13,271 nt of DNA from PGZG01 sp040235405 (lineage in GTDB: Bacteria > Pseudomonadota > Gammaproteobacteria > Pseudomonadales > Alcanivoracaceae): contig JBECKT010000100.1 of assembly GCA_040235405.1 (NCBI GenBank), positions 1 to 13,271 of the forward strand. The letters are read 5' to 3'. Both the position numbers and the translations under genes were made by a program. Numbering within the stretch: the first letter of the stretch is position 1; each line of letters begins with the position of its first letter. Below the pieces are notes generated by a model that ran no database searches, was not told the DNA's origin, and saw nothing but the letters and a program-made list of their open reading frames with translations. Positions 1 through 5,929 of the stretch are shown in pieces.

Positions 1-347
1 GCCTGATGTGGATCCGCCGGATTGACCCAGGCGGTCAGTTCACCGCGCTGCTGACGGCTCCGTATCCGCGACACGATATTACGGTGATCCTTGCCAATGT
101 TATCGCTGCTGGTGTCGTAACTGATGCGACTGTTTTGATAACGCTGGCCGGAGAAGTTGTAGGAGTAACTGCCGACAATCCGGTAAGTAGTGGAGTCCGA
201 ACCCCGCGAGCTGGCCACATCAATGTTATGCAGCGTTGCCGGCACCTGCGTCCAGTTGCCACTAAGCCAGTGCAGCCGCAGGGTATCCAGTGGACTGAGT
301 ACCAGCACCGCAAGGCCCGCCGCAAGAAACGGCAGGCCAAAAAGCAT
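1..347 (-). CDS. DUF3592-type membrane protein, N-terminal part, cut by window edge
   Basis: No stop codon lies inside the window, so the gene continues past position 1. The visible 115 residues begin with one hydrophobic segment (LFGLPFLAAGLAVLVL, residues 2-17). A soluble stretch follows containing NWTQVPATL, YSYNFSGQRYQ and, near the edge, AWVNPADPHQA. This pattern of an N-terminal helix, a W..V.A.i strand, a Y.Y...G..Y strand and a V.P.dP motif is typical of DUF3592 proteins, whose biochemical role is not established. The ATG at 347-345 shares its A with the TAA stop of the rhomboid gene (TAATG), so translation is probably coupled and the two genes form one operon. A GTG about 16 codons upstream in the same frame is a less likely start. 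The family call is from remembered patterns only. Confidence 0.72.
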   Translation of the reverse strand, partial: MLFGLPFLAAGLAVLVLSPLDTLRLHWLSGNWTQVPATLHNIDVASSRGSDSTTYRIVGSYSYNFSGQRYQNSRISYDTSSDNIGKDHRNIVSRIRSRQQRGELTAWVNPADPHQ

Positions 348-949
348 TACGCCCCAACTGCGCCCGTTTTCGACTTTCTTTCCTGCCACCACCACACTCC
401 CCCGAGCATTGCCCCTACCAGTGAACCGTACAGATGCGCATTGACATACACTGCCCCGCCGATGGTATCGAGCAGATAATTGATGTTGTAATCCGGCTGC
501 TGTTCCCAGGTCAGGCGAGCTATCACGACCGCCAGCAACAAACCATGCAGTTTCGGATGGCCACTGAAGCCGGCCAGCAGACACATCACCAGCAATCCGT
601 GCAGAATACCGGACAGGCCCACATAACCCTCAAGGTCGGTGTCGATAAACCAGAACGCCGCGCTGACCAGTGGAATCGACACCAGCAGCCATATCCATAA
701 CCGCCGCCGGGTCAGCAGATCCGGAAAGAAAAACCAGCAGAGCAGAAAACCGCTGAGGTTGAGCAGCGTGTGCCAAAGGTTCATGTGGACCAGATGGCCG
801 CTGGCCAGGCGCCAGAGCTGACCATCTGCGATGGCTTCACGGCTGTACTCCAGCCAGGGGTTAACACTTTCATGCCACAGCCCCAGCACCAGCATCAGCA
901 GGGTCAGGGCAAGAATATGCCAGCGCAGGGCCGGATCAGCAGTTTGCAT
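347..949 (-). CDS. rrtA: Rhombosortase-type rhomboid intramembrane serine protease
   Basis: A 200-residue, six-segment membrane protein. Rhomboid landmarks are present: HMNLWHTLLN (residues 55-64), the nucleophile motif GLSGILHG with Ser113, and the catalytic His172 in NAHLYGSLVG. The short length, the GLSG.LHG form and the N-A-H-L-Y-G motif match rhombosortase (RrtA) rather than GlpG. Rhombosortases cleave proteins carrying a C-terminal GlyGly-CTERM signal before surface display or secretion in Gammaproteobacteria. No GlyGly-CTERM substrate is encoded in this window, so its targets lie elsewhere. The start ATG at 949 has only a weak GGA upstream. An ATG 15 nt further up is closed at once by TGA. 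The stop overlaps the start of the DUF3592 gene. A generic rhomboid remains possible, but the motifs favour RrtA. Confidence 0.82.
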   Translation of the reverse strand: MQTADPALRWHILALTLLMLVLGLWHESVNPWLEYSREAIADGQLWRLASGHLVHMNLWHTLLNLSGFLLCWFFFPDLLTRRRLWIWLLVSIPLVSAAFWFIDTDLEGYVGLSGILHGLLVMCLLAGFSGHPKLHGLLLAVVIARLTWEQQPDYNINYLLDTIGGAVYVNAHLYGSLVGAMLGGVWWWQERKSKTGAVGA

Positions 950-1023
950 GGTTCAATCCATGGTCAGTGAAGCTGGCAACCCCCGGTTGACCAAGTAGTC
1001 CATCGGACTGGTCCCGGCGGCCA

Positions 1024-1051
1024 ATGTCACAATGCCAGTAGTATGTACACT
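1024..1051 (+). promoter_or_regulatory. Possible sigma70 promoter for the candidate small RNA
   Basis: ATGTCA (1024-1029, 4/6 to TTGACA) is followed after 16 bp by TACACT (1046-1051, 4/6 to TATAAT). This would start RNA near 1058, exactly where the first hairpin begins. Both boxes are weak. The position relative to the hairpins is the main support. Confidence 0.3.
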
Positions 1052-1057
1052 TGTGCA

Positions 1058-1143
1058 CCTCGGCTTCGGCCGGGTATGGAGTTTATCTCCGTGATAGCTC
1101 TCCCGAGCAAAAATTCATCGGCGCCTTATGGCGCCGTTTTTTT
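1058..1143 (+). ncRNA. Candidate structured small RNA with intrinsic terminator
   Basis: Four consecutive hairpins fill this stretch on the plus strand. Hairpin 1 (1058-1074) is a C/G stem capped by a cUUCGg tetraloop. Hairpin 2 (1076-1092) pairs AUGGAG with CUCCGU around UUUAU. Hairpin 3 (1097-1108) pairs GCUC with GAGC and exposes UCCC. Hairpin 4 (1119-1136) pairs CGGCGCC with GGCGCCG and is followed by seven T. A single-stranded CAAAAAUUCAU lies before the last stem, resembling the layout of Hfq-bound small RNAs. No protein gene is seen here. CUCGG (1059-1063) could instead pair with CCGAG (1103-1107), giving an alternative fold. I do not recognise a known RNA family. On the minus strand the same DNA would be a structured leader of rrtA, but the UUCG loop and the T run both favour the plus strand. 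Confidence 0.45.
1119..1143 (+). terminator. Intrinsic terminator, GC stem plus seven T
   Basis: A 7-bp all-GC stem (1119-1125 with 1130-1136) has a TTAT loop and is followed by T7. Read on plus it is a textbook intrinsic terminator, although no plus-strand protein gene precedes it. On minus it starts a few bases after the stop of the TfpX/Z gene and is followed by GATGAATTTTT, so it may also end that transcript. The T run overlaps that gene's TAA. Confidence 0.8.
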
Positions 1144-1927
1144 AATCGTCATCTGTCCCGCTCTCCTCATCCTCAGCCCGCATACGGGCAGCCTTGGCAG
1201 CTAGCACAGCGTACAAGTCCAGATCAAGGTGATATTCAGGCAGGCCCGTAGTGCGGCTTATCAGGACCGATCCGGAGTAAAGGCGCCCATGCACGGGGAT
1301 AGCCAGTGTCGCCTCGCGCAGATCCTCCGGCACCGTTTCCAGCGCTTCTGCTGCTGCGGGAGATGTCATTGCCAACTCCACCAGAGAAACCCCTCGCCGC
1401 AGTATGGCCTCCCTGTTCGCTTCAACAGGACGATACTGCTCAGGTAATTTGTCGATATCGGGCAGCCCTTCCATCAGCACCCTCATGGCATAGTCCCCTC
1501 CTTTCGGTTCTGCATAAACAGGCGCCGGACCAAGCAGGGAACGACTCTCAAGCAACCACCGGGGTAGCTCCTTGCCCTTGAGGTCCGCAGCCGTAACCGG
1601 GCTGAAGGAATCTCCGGCGAAGGCCAACACAATCGGACGCTGCGACCAGAGCGCATAGGTGCCATAACCGAATGCGCCTAGCTGCAAGGCAATAATCAGG
1701 GCCATATCCAACCACAGAAAGCGCTTGCCGGGCTTGTACACCAATAGCGTGAGCAGCGGCCCCAACACCAGATCCACACCGATCAGCACCCGCAAAGGCG
1801 CAATAGCGCCCTCGTAGCTGAAATACGGTGCGGGATACCAGACAACACATACAACGGCGAGCAGGCCAGCAATCACCACTCCACTGCACAGCAAATGGAT
1901 GGCAAAGGCGCGCATACGGGGTGACAT
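1142..1927 (-). CDS. TfpX/TfpZ-family type IV pilin accessory protein
   Basis: 261 residues with three predicted membrane helices in the first 90 residues and a soluble C-terminal part. Family marks are the WYPAPYF motif (residues 30-36), GVDLVLGPLLTLLVYKPGK (50-68) and a QL.AF.YG.Y.L...RP segment (82-98). All are characteristic of the TfpX/TfpZ accessory proteins encoded beside certain Pseudomonas and Acinetobacter pilins, where they aid assembly of the matching pilin. The last residues are acidic (EDEESGTDDD). The ATG at 1927 is preceded by a strong GAGGAGGAG ribosome-binding site. Unusually, it is not next to a pilin gene: the pilins in this window lie about 11 kb away, and its divergent neighbour is a sensor kinase. 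The choice between TfpX and TfpZ cannot be made from sequence memory alone. Confidence 0.83.
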   Translation of the reverse strand: MSPRMRAFAIHLLCSGVVIAGLLAVVCVVWYPAPYFSYEGAIAPLRVLIGVDLVLGPLLTLLVYKPGKRFLWLDMALIIALQLGAFGYGTYALWSQRPIVLAFAGDSFSPVTAADLKGKELPRWLLESRSLLGPAPVYAEPKGGDYAMRVLMEGLPDIDKLPEQYRPVEANREAILRRGVSLVELAMTSPAAAEALETVPEDLREATLAIPVHGRLYSGSVLISRTTGLPEYHLDLDLYAVLAAKAARMRAEDEESGTDDD

Positions 1928-2038
1928 GATCTCCTCCTCGGGTTATCTGCAAGTTCTTTTAAGGAAAAACTGTGCAAGCGGTCCGGTCAAGGAGAAATAC
2001 GGATAGCATACAAAACATCATAACTTTACCGACCTGCC

Positions 2039-3361
2039 ATGCGCCTGCGAACCCGTGTCTTTATTACCCTGTTGTCAGTCAGCGTGGTGCTGGTGCTGAC
2101 CATGGCCGGCCTGTTCCAGTTCGGTTTCGAGCGCGGCCTGGACCGCTTTCTGAACGAACGCCGCCAGGCCCTGCTCAGCGAAATTGCCACCGACCTGTCC
2201 GGCTATTACAGCGAACGCGGCAATTTTGATGACATCGGCCTGCGCCTGCTGATCTGGGCCGAGGAAGATGACCGCAACCGGGTGCCCAACGATCTGGTCC
2301 TGCTCGATGCCGAGCGCATGCCGCTGTTCGGCCCGGAGCTGCCGGAGGAGGCACTGGTACTGTATCCGGTAGAAGTCTCTGCCGAGCTGGTCGGCTGGGT
2401 TGGCGTACCCGGTGCCAGCCGCCACCGGGATCGCCTGGCCCGTAATTTCCGTGATAGCCAGATCGAGACCCTGATCCGGATTATTCTGCCGGCCCTGCTG
2501 CTGGCGCTGATCGGCACCTGGTGGCTGTCACGTCAATTATTGCTACCGATTGAGCAGAGCGCCGCGCTGGCGCGACGACTCAGTGACGGCGAATACCAGG
2601 CCCGCTTGCCGGAACAACGCGACGACGAGCTTGGCGAGCTGATCCGCAGTATGAACCGGCTGGCCCACTCACTGGCGGAATCGAGCACCGCGCGGGAGCG
2701 CTGGCTGGCAGATATCTCCCACGAACTGCGTACCCCGGTGGCGGTGCTGCAGGGCGAGCTTGAGGCACTGGTCGATGGCGTCCGCGATGCCGACCCGGCC
2801 CGCCTCGCCTCATTGCATCAGGAGGTGCTGCACCTGCGCCGGTTGCTCGATGACCTGCATGACCTCGCTCTGGCAGACGCCGGCGCGCTACGCTACCGGT
2901 TTACCCGCCTTGACCTGAAAGCATTGCTGGAAGACGCCCTGCAGGCCATGAGCGGTCGCCTTGCCGATCACGCTCTGATGGTCTCGCTGCAAGTGGCTGC
3001 AGGGGCGCTGATCATTGAAGGTGATGCCACCCGCCTGCGCCAGTTGATCGATAACCTGCTTGATAACAGCATCAAGTACACCGACCGCGGCGGCCGGATT
3101 GAGATCACGCTGGAAAAATCTGCCAGAGGCATACGCCTTGCCATTGCCGATAGCGCCCCCGGCGTTGCTGAACAGAATCACGAGAAGCTGTTCGAGCGAT
3201 TGTTCCGGGTGGAGAGCTCGCGCAACCGGGCACTGGGCGGCGCCGGTCTTGGCCTGGCCCTGTGCCGTCGCATCGCCGAGGCCCATGGTGGCAACATTAC
3301 CGCAACCGGATCGCCTCTTGGCGGTCTGCTGATTACTGTTAGCCTGAATGAGTTCGCATGA
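2039..3361 (+). CDS. baeS: BaeS-like envelope-stress sensor histidine kinase
   Basis: 440 residues. A first membrane helix (about 8-28) begins a periplasmic sensor region (29-145), which is closed by a second helix (146-164). A HAMP linker (about 165-217) follows. The HisKA box is DISHELRTP with phospho-acceptor His228. The ATPase domain shows the N box (DNLLDNSIKYT, Asn339/Asn343), the G1 box DSAPGV (371-376) and the G2 box GGAGLGLALC (400-409). The run ISHELRTP.AVL.GELEA..DGVR and the SAPGV form of the G1 box are as in E. coli BaeS, which senses envelope damage and phosphorylates BaeR. No Shine-Dalgarno sequence is seen before ATG 2039, but an in-frame TAA at 2021 rules out a longer start. 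The last codons overlap the regulator start as ATGA. The sensor domain could detect a different signal from that of E. coli. Confidence 0.87.
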   Translation: MRLRTRVFITLLSVSVVLVLTMAGLFQFGFERGLDRFLNERRQALLSEIATDLSGYYSERGNFDDIGLRLLIWAEEDDRNRVPNDLVLLDAERMPLFGPELPEEALVLYPVEVSAELVGWVGVPGASRHRDRLARNFRDSQIETLIRIILPALLLALIGTWWLSRQLLLPIEQSAALARRLSDGEYQARLPEQRDDELGELIRSMNRLAHSLAESSTARERWLADISHELRTPVAVLQGELEALVDGVRDADPARLASLHQEVLHLRRLLDDLHDLALADAGALRYRFTRLDLKALLEDALQAMSGRLADHALMVSLQVAAGALIIEGDATRLRQLIDNLLDNSIKYTDRGGRIEITLEKSARGIRLAIADSAPGVAEQNHEKLFERLFRVESSRNRALGGAGLGLALCRRIAEAHGGNITATGSPLGGLLITVSLNEFA

Positions 3362-4041
3362 CCCGGATCCTGATTATTGAAGACGAGGAAAAACTGGCCA
3401 GTCTGTTGGCGGATTACTGCCGTCATGCCGGCTTTACTGCCAGCGTTTGCCTGCGCGGCGCCGAGGGCCTTGCCCATCTGCAGGAACAGGGCGCGGATGC
3501 GGTGCTGCTTGATCTGATGTTGCCCGATGGTGACGGACTGGAAATCTGCAAGGCGATCCGCCGCAACTCCAATGTGCCGATCCTGATTACCAGCGCCCGG
3601 GTCGATGAGCTCGACCGGCTGCTCGGTCTGGAGCTTGGCGCTGATGACTATATCTGCAAGCCGTTCAGCCCGCGCGAAGTCATTGCCCGGGTCAAGGCGG
3701 TGCTGCGCCGCCTGCAACAACCGAGTGCAAGCGAAAGTGGTTTGCAACTGGATGCCGACCGCCTGACTCTGGCCTTCCGGGGCGAAAGCCTGTCACTGAC
3801 CGCCGTTGAATTTGCCCTGATGCAAACGCTGGCGGATCACCCCGGCTATATCCGCTCACGCCAGCAACTGATGGACCGCATCTACACCGACCACCGCATT
3901 GTCAGTGACCGGACTATCGACAGCCATGTGAAAAAGCTGCGGCAGAAACTGGCCGAACGGTTTCCGGACATCCAGTTCATTGATTCGGTTTACGGCGCCG
4001 GCTACCGGCTCGGCAGCCTGACCAGCGCAGCGACTGACTGA
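3358..4041 (+). CDS. baeR: BaeR-like OmpR-family response regulator
   Basis: 227 residues. The receiver domain (about 3-115) has the acidic pocket E8/D9, phospho-acceptor Asp52 in LLDLMLPDGDG, Thr78 and Lys101 in the ICKPFSPRE motif. A winged-helix DNA-binding domain (about 127-221) carries the recognition helix SDRTIDSHVKKLRQKL and ends with VYGAGYR. The stretches LDRLLGLELGADDYICKP and DRTIDSHVK are very close to E. coli BaeR, which activates spy and multidrug efflux genes. It overlaps the kinase gene by 4 nt (ATGA), so the pair is translationally coupled. A Spy-like gene follows 80 nt downstream, supporting the BaeR assignment, since spy is a known BaeR target in E. coli. CpxR is a less likely alternative. 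Confidence 0.88.
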   Translation: MTRILIIEDEEKLASLLADYCRHAGFTASVCLRGAEGLAHLQEQGADAVLLDLMLPDGDGLEICKAIRRNSNVPILITSARVDELDRLLGLELGADDYICKPFSPREVIARVKAVLRRLQQPSASESGLQLDADRLTLAFRGESLSLTAVEFALMQTLADHPGYIRSRQQLMDRIYTDHRIVSDRTIDSHVKKLRQKLAERFPDIQFIDSVYGAGYRLGSLTSAATD

Positions 4042-4074
4042 ATATGCCTGATCGCTGCACATTCGTTGCATATT
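4041..4074 (+). promoter_or_regulatory. Inverted repeat upstream of the Spy-like gene, possible operator
   Basis: AATATGC (4041-4047) and its exact reverse complement GCATATT (4068-4074) are separated by 20 nt between the regulator stop and the Spy-like start. It could be an operator, for instance for the neighbouring BaeR-like protein. I see no match to the E. coli BaeR box, so the assignment is conjecture. Confidence 0.3.
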
Positions 4075-4121
4075 CCGGCGGCAGTATGCACCTGTACCGA
4101 ACATCTAACGGGAGACATGAC

Positions 4122-4448
4122 ATGAAGAAACTACTGCTAGCCCTGCTTGTTGCCGCGCCCCTCGCTGCCACCGCCGCCCCCGGCCCGGACGGCGACAAAT
4201 TTCAGCAGCATTACCTGAAGCATCTGGAAAAACGTCTCGACCTGAGTGACACCCAGAAACAGCAAATCAACCAGATCTTTACCGAGCATCGCCAGCAAAT
4301 GGAAGGCCTGCGCGAATCCACCCAGAGCAAGGTTGATGCCGTGCTGACCGAAGAGCAGCGCGCCGAGATGGCCAAGCTGCGCGATGAACGCAAGGAAAAA
4401 TGGCAGGAGCGCAAAGAGGAACACAAAGGCAAGATGCGCGACAAGTAA
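4122..4448 (+). CDS. Spy/CpxP-family periplasmic chaperone-like protein
   Basis: 108 residues from the chosen ATG at 4122, which has GGGAG seven bases upstream. Longer in-frame starts (from 4044) would bury the signal peptide and lack a binding site. Residues 1-19 (MKKLLLALLVAAPLAATAA) are a signal peptide with cleavage near ATAA. The mature protein is almost wholly charged helix. It has two LTxxQ-type motifs, LSDTQ (41-45) and LTEEQ (75-79), the hallmark of the Spy/CpxP family, and ends in a lysine/glutamate-rich tail. Spy is a periplasmic ATP-independent chaperone induced by BaeSR and Cpx in E. coli. Placement directly after baeSR suggests it is either a target or a feedback modulator of this kinase. 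It is shorter than E. coli Spy, so the cradle may be reduced. Confidence 0.82.
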   Translation: MKKLLLALLVAAPLAATAAPGPDGDKFQQHYLKHLEKRLDLSDTQKQQINQIFTEHRQQMEGLRESTQSKVDAVLTEEQRAEMAKLRDERKEKWQERKEEHKGKMRDK

Positions 4449-4460
4449 CACCGCCTCCCC

Positions 4461-4552
4461 GTAGGAGCGGCCGATCGGCCGCTAAATCTTTTATCAGGAT
4501 ATTTTGCCGTCGATTGACGGCAAAAAAATCGCGGCCGATCGGCCGCTCCTAC
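4461..4552. repeat. REP doublet (REPIN-like) forming a large hairpin
   Basis: Two perfect 22-nt inverted arms lie at 4461-4482 and 4531-4552, 48 nt apart. Each arm is GTAGGA plus a 16-bp self-complementary palindrome, GCGGCCGATCGGCCGC. GTAGGAGCG followed by a palindrome is the familiar design of Pseudomonas-type REP sequences, and two facing copies make a REPIN. REPs are mobilised in trans by RAYT transposases; none is encoded here. The element sits between the convergent Spy-like and aceF genes and may protect or terminate both transcripts. Confidence 0.82.
4502..4525. repeat. Inner hairpin inside the REP doublet
   Basis: TTTTGCCGTC and GACGGCAAAA pair over 10 bp with a GATT loop, at the apex of the REP doublet. 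The T run precedes the stem and an A run follows it on both strands, the reverse of an intrinsic terminator. I therefore list it as a structural repeat. Confidence 0.65.
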
Positions 4553-4572
4553 CAGGCAGCCCTTGATTATCC

Positions 4573-5919
4573 CTATAACAGCGCCCTGCGCATATCGGTC
4601 AGCAGCTGATTCAGGTAAGTAATGAACCGGGCCGCATCAGCGCCGTCAATCACCCGATGGTCATAGGACAGTGACAGCGGCAACATCAGCCGCGGCTCGA
4701 ATTCCTTGCCATTCCAGCGTGGCGCCATCTCCGATTTGCTGACCCCGAGAATCGCCACCTCCGGCCAGTTAACAATCGGCGTGAACGCCGTGCCGCCAAT
4801 ACCACCCAGTGACGAAATACTGAAAGTGCCACCCTGCATGTCCGCCGGGGTGAGCTTGCGGTTGCGCGCTTTGGCCGCCAGCTCAGAGACTTCCGCAGCG
4901 ATCTGCACAATGCCTTTCTTGTCGGCGTCACGCAGCACCGGCACCATCAGGCCATTTTCTGTTTCCACCGCCACGCCGATATGCACGTAGTGCTTTTCAA
5001 TCAATGCCTCGCCATCAACGGTCATGGAACTGTTGAAGCGCGGGAACTTCGCCAGCGCCACGGCGCAGGCGCGCACCAGAAACGCCAGCATGGTGAGCTT
5101 GACCCCTTCACTTTTCAGGCGCTGGTTTTCACTTTGCCGGAAGGCTTCCAGCTCGGTGATATCCGCTTCGTCATGCTGGGTAACATGCGGAATCGTTACC
5201 CAGCTGCGATGCAGGTTGGCCGCCGACACCTTGCGCAGCTTGTTCAGTTCGACCCGCTCCACCGGCCCGAAGCGACTGAAATCAATCTCCGGCAATGCCG
5301 GCAATCCACTCACACCGCCACTGCCGACACCCGGCTCGGCAAGGCGCTGCCTGACCCAGCTGTGCACATCCTCCTGCAGTACCCGGCCACGCGGGCCGGT
5401 ACCTTTTACAGCAGCAACATCGACGCCCATTTCCCGGCACAGCTTGCGCACCGCCGGGCCGGCATGGGCCTGCGGTGCGTTTGCTTCAGGCTGTGGCGGC
5501 GCAGAGGATGCTGACGTCGGCACCGATTTTGCCGACTGCTTCACCTCGGCAGGTTGCGCTTCAACTTCGGGCTCCGGCGGCTCTGCACCATCGGCCTTGC
5601 CTTCCGGCTGCTTGCTCGCCGCCGGCTTTTGTTCTGCCGGCTTCTCTGCAGCAGGACTGCCTTCGGACGCCACCGCATCAGCCGTCGTTTCCAGCTCCAG
5701 CAGCGGATCCCCCTGCTTGACCCGGTCACCGGTTTTCACCAGCACCTTTTTCACGGTGCCAGCCTTCGGTGACGGCACTTCAACAGTGGCCTTGTCCGAT
5801 TCCAGCACCACGATGGTGGTTTCTTCGGCCAGCTGGTCTCCCGCCTTCACCGATACTTCAATCACGTCCACGGCGTCATCGCTGCCGATATCCGGCACGC
5901 GCACGATTTCCATGCTCAT
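4573..5919 (-). CDS. aceF: Pyruvate dehydrogenase E2, dihydrolipoamide acetyltransferase
   Basis: 448 residues from the ATG at 5919, which has GAGGAG six bases upstream. The frame is open 15 codons further, but that would overlap aceE and lack a binding site. Order of domains: one lipoyl domain (about 3-80) with lipoyl-lysine 43 in ESDKATVEV; an Ala/Pro/Glu-rich flexible linker (82-152); the E1/E3-binding domain (about 153-190, with GTGPRGRVLQEDV); and the acetyltransferase domain (about 215-448) with DHRVIDG, where His421 and Asp425 are catalytic. It transfers acetyl groups from E1 to CoA in the PDH core. E. coli AceF has three lipoyl domains and Pseudomonas commonly two, so a single one is at the short end for this type of E2. 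It follows aceE after 10 nt; lpd does not follow. BkdB-type E2 is unlikely, given the aceE partner. Confidence 0.95.
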   Translation of the reverse strand: MSMEIVRVPDIGSDDAVDVIEVSVKAGDQLAEETTIVVLESDKATVEVPSPKAGTVKKVLVKTGDRVKQGDPLLELETTADAVASEGSPAAEKPAEQKPAASKQPEGKADGAEPPEPEVEAQPAEVKQSAKSVPTSASSAPPQPEANAPQAHAGPAVRKLCREMGVDVAAVKGTGPRGRVLQEDVHSWVRQRLAEPGVGSGGVSGLPALPEIDFSRFGPVERVELNKLRKVSAANLHRSWVTIPHVTQHDEADITELEAFRQSENQRLKSEGVKLTMLAFLVRACAVALAKFPRFNSSMTVDGEALIEKHYVHIGVAVETENGLMVPVLRDADKKGIVQIAAEVSELAAKARNRKLTPADMQGGTFSISSLGGIGGTAFTPIVNWPEVAILGVSKSEMAPRWNGKEFEPRLMLPLSLSYDHRVIDGADAARFITYLNQLLTDMRRALL

Positions 5920-5929
5920 GCTGTTCTCC

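Noticed and set aside
157..170. GTAGGAG near 160 as a further REP copy
   Set aside because: No palindrome follows, and it lies within the coding frame of the DUF3592 gene.
1076..1251. Small protein starting at ATG 1076 in the candidate small RNA
   Set aside because: The frame runs without stop through the terminator into antisense of the TfpX/Z gene, so it is not a contained small gene.
4044..4121. Longer start for the Spy-like protein
   Set aside because: It would place 26 residues before a clear signal peptide; ATG 4122 has GGGAG at good spacing.
4502..4525. Hairpin with T and A runs considered as terminator of the Spy-like gene or aceF
   Set aside because: On either strand the T run comes before the stem and A follows, opposite to an intrinsic terminator.
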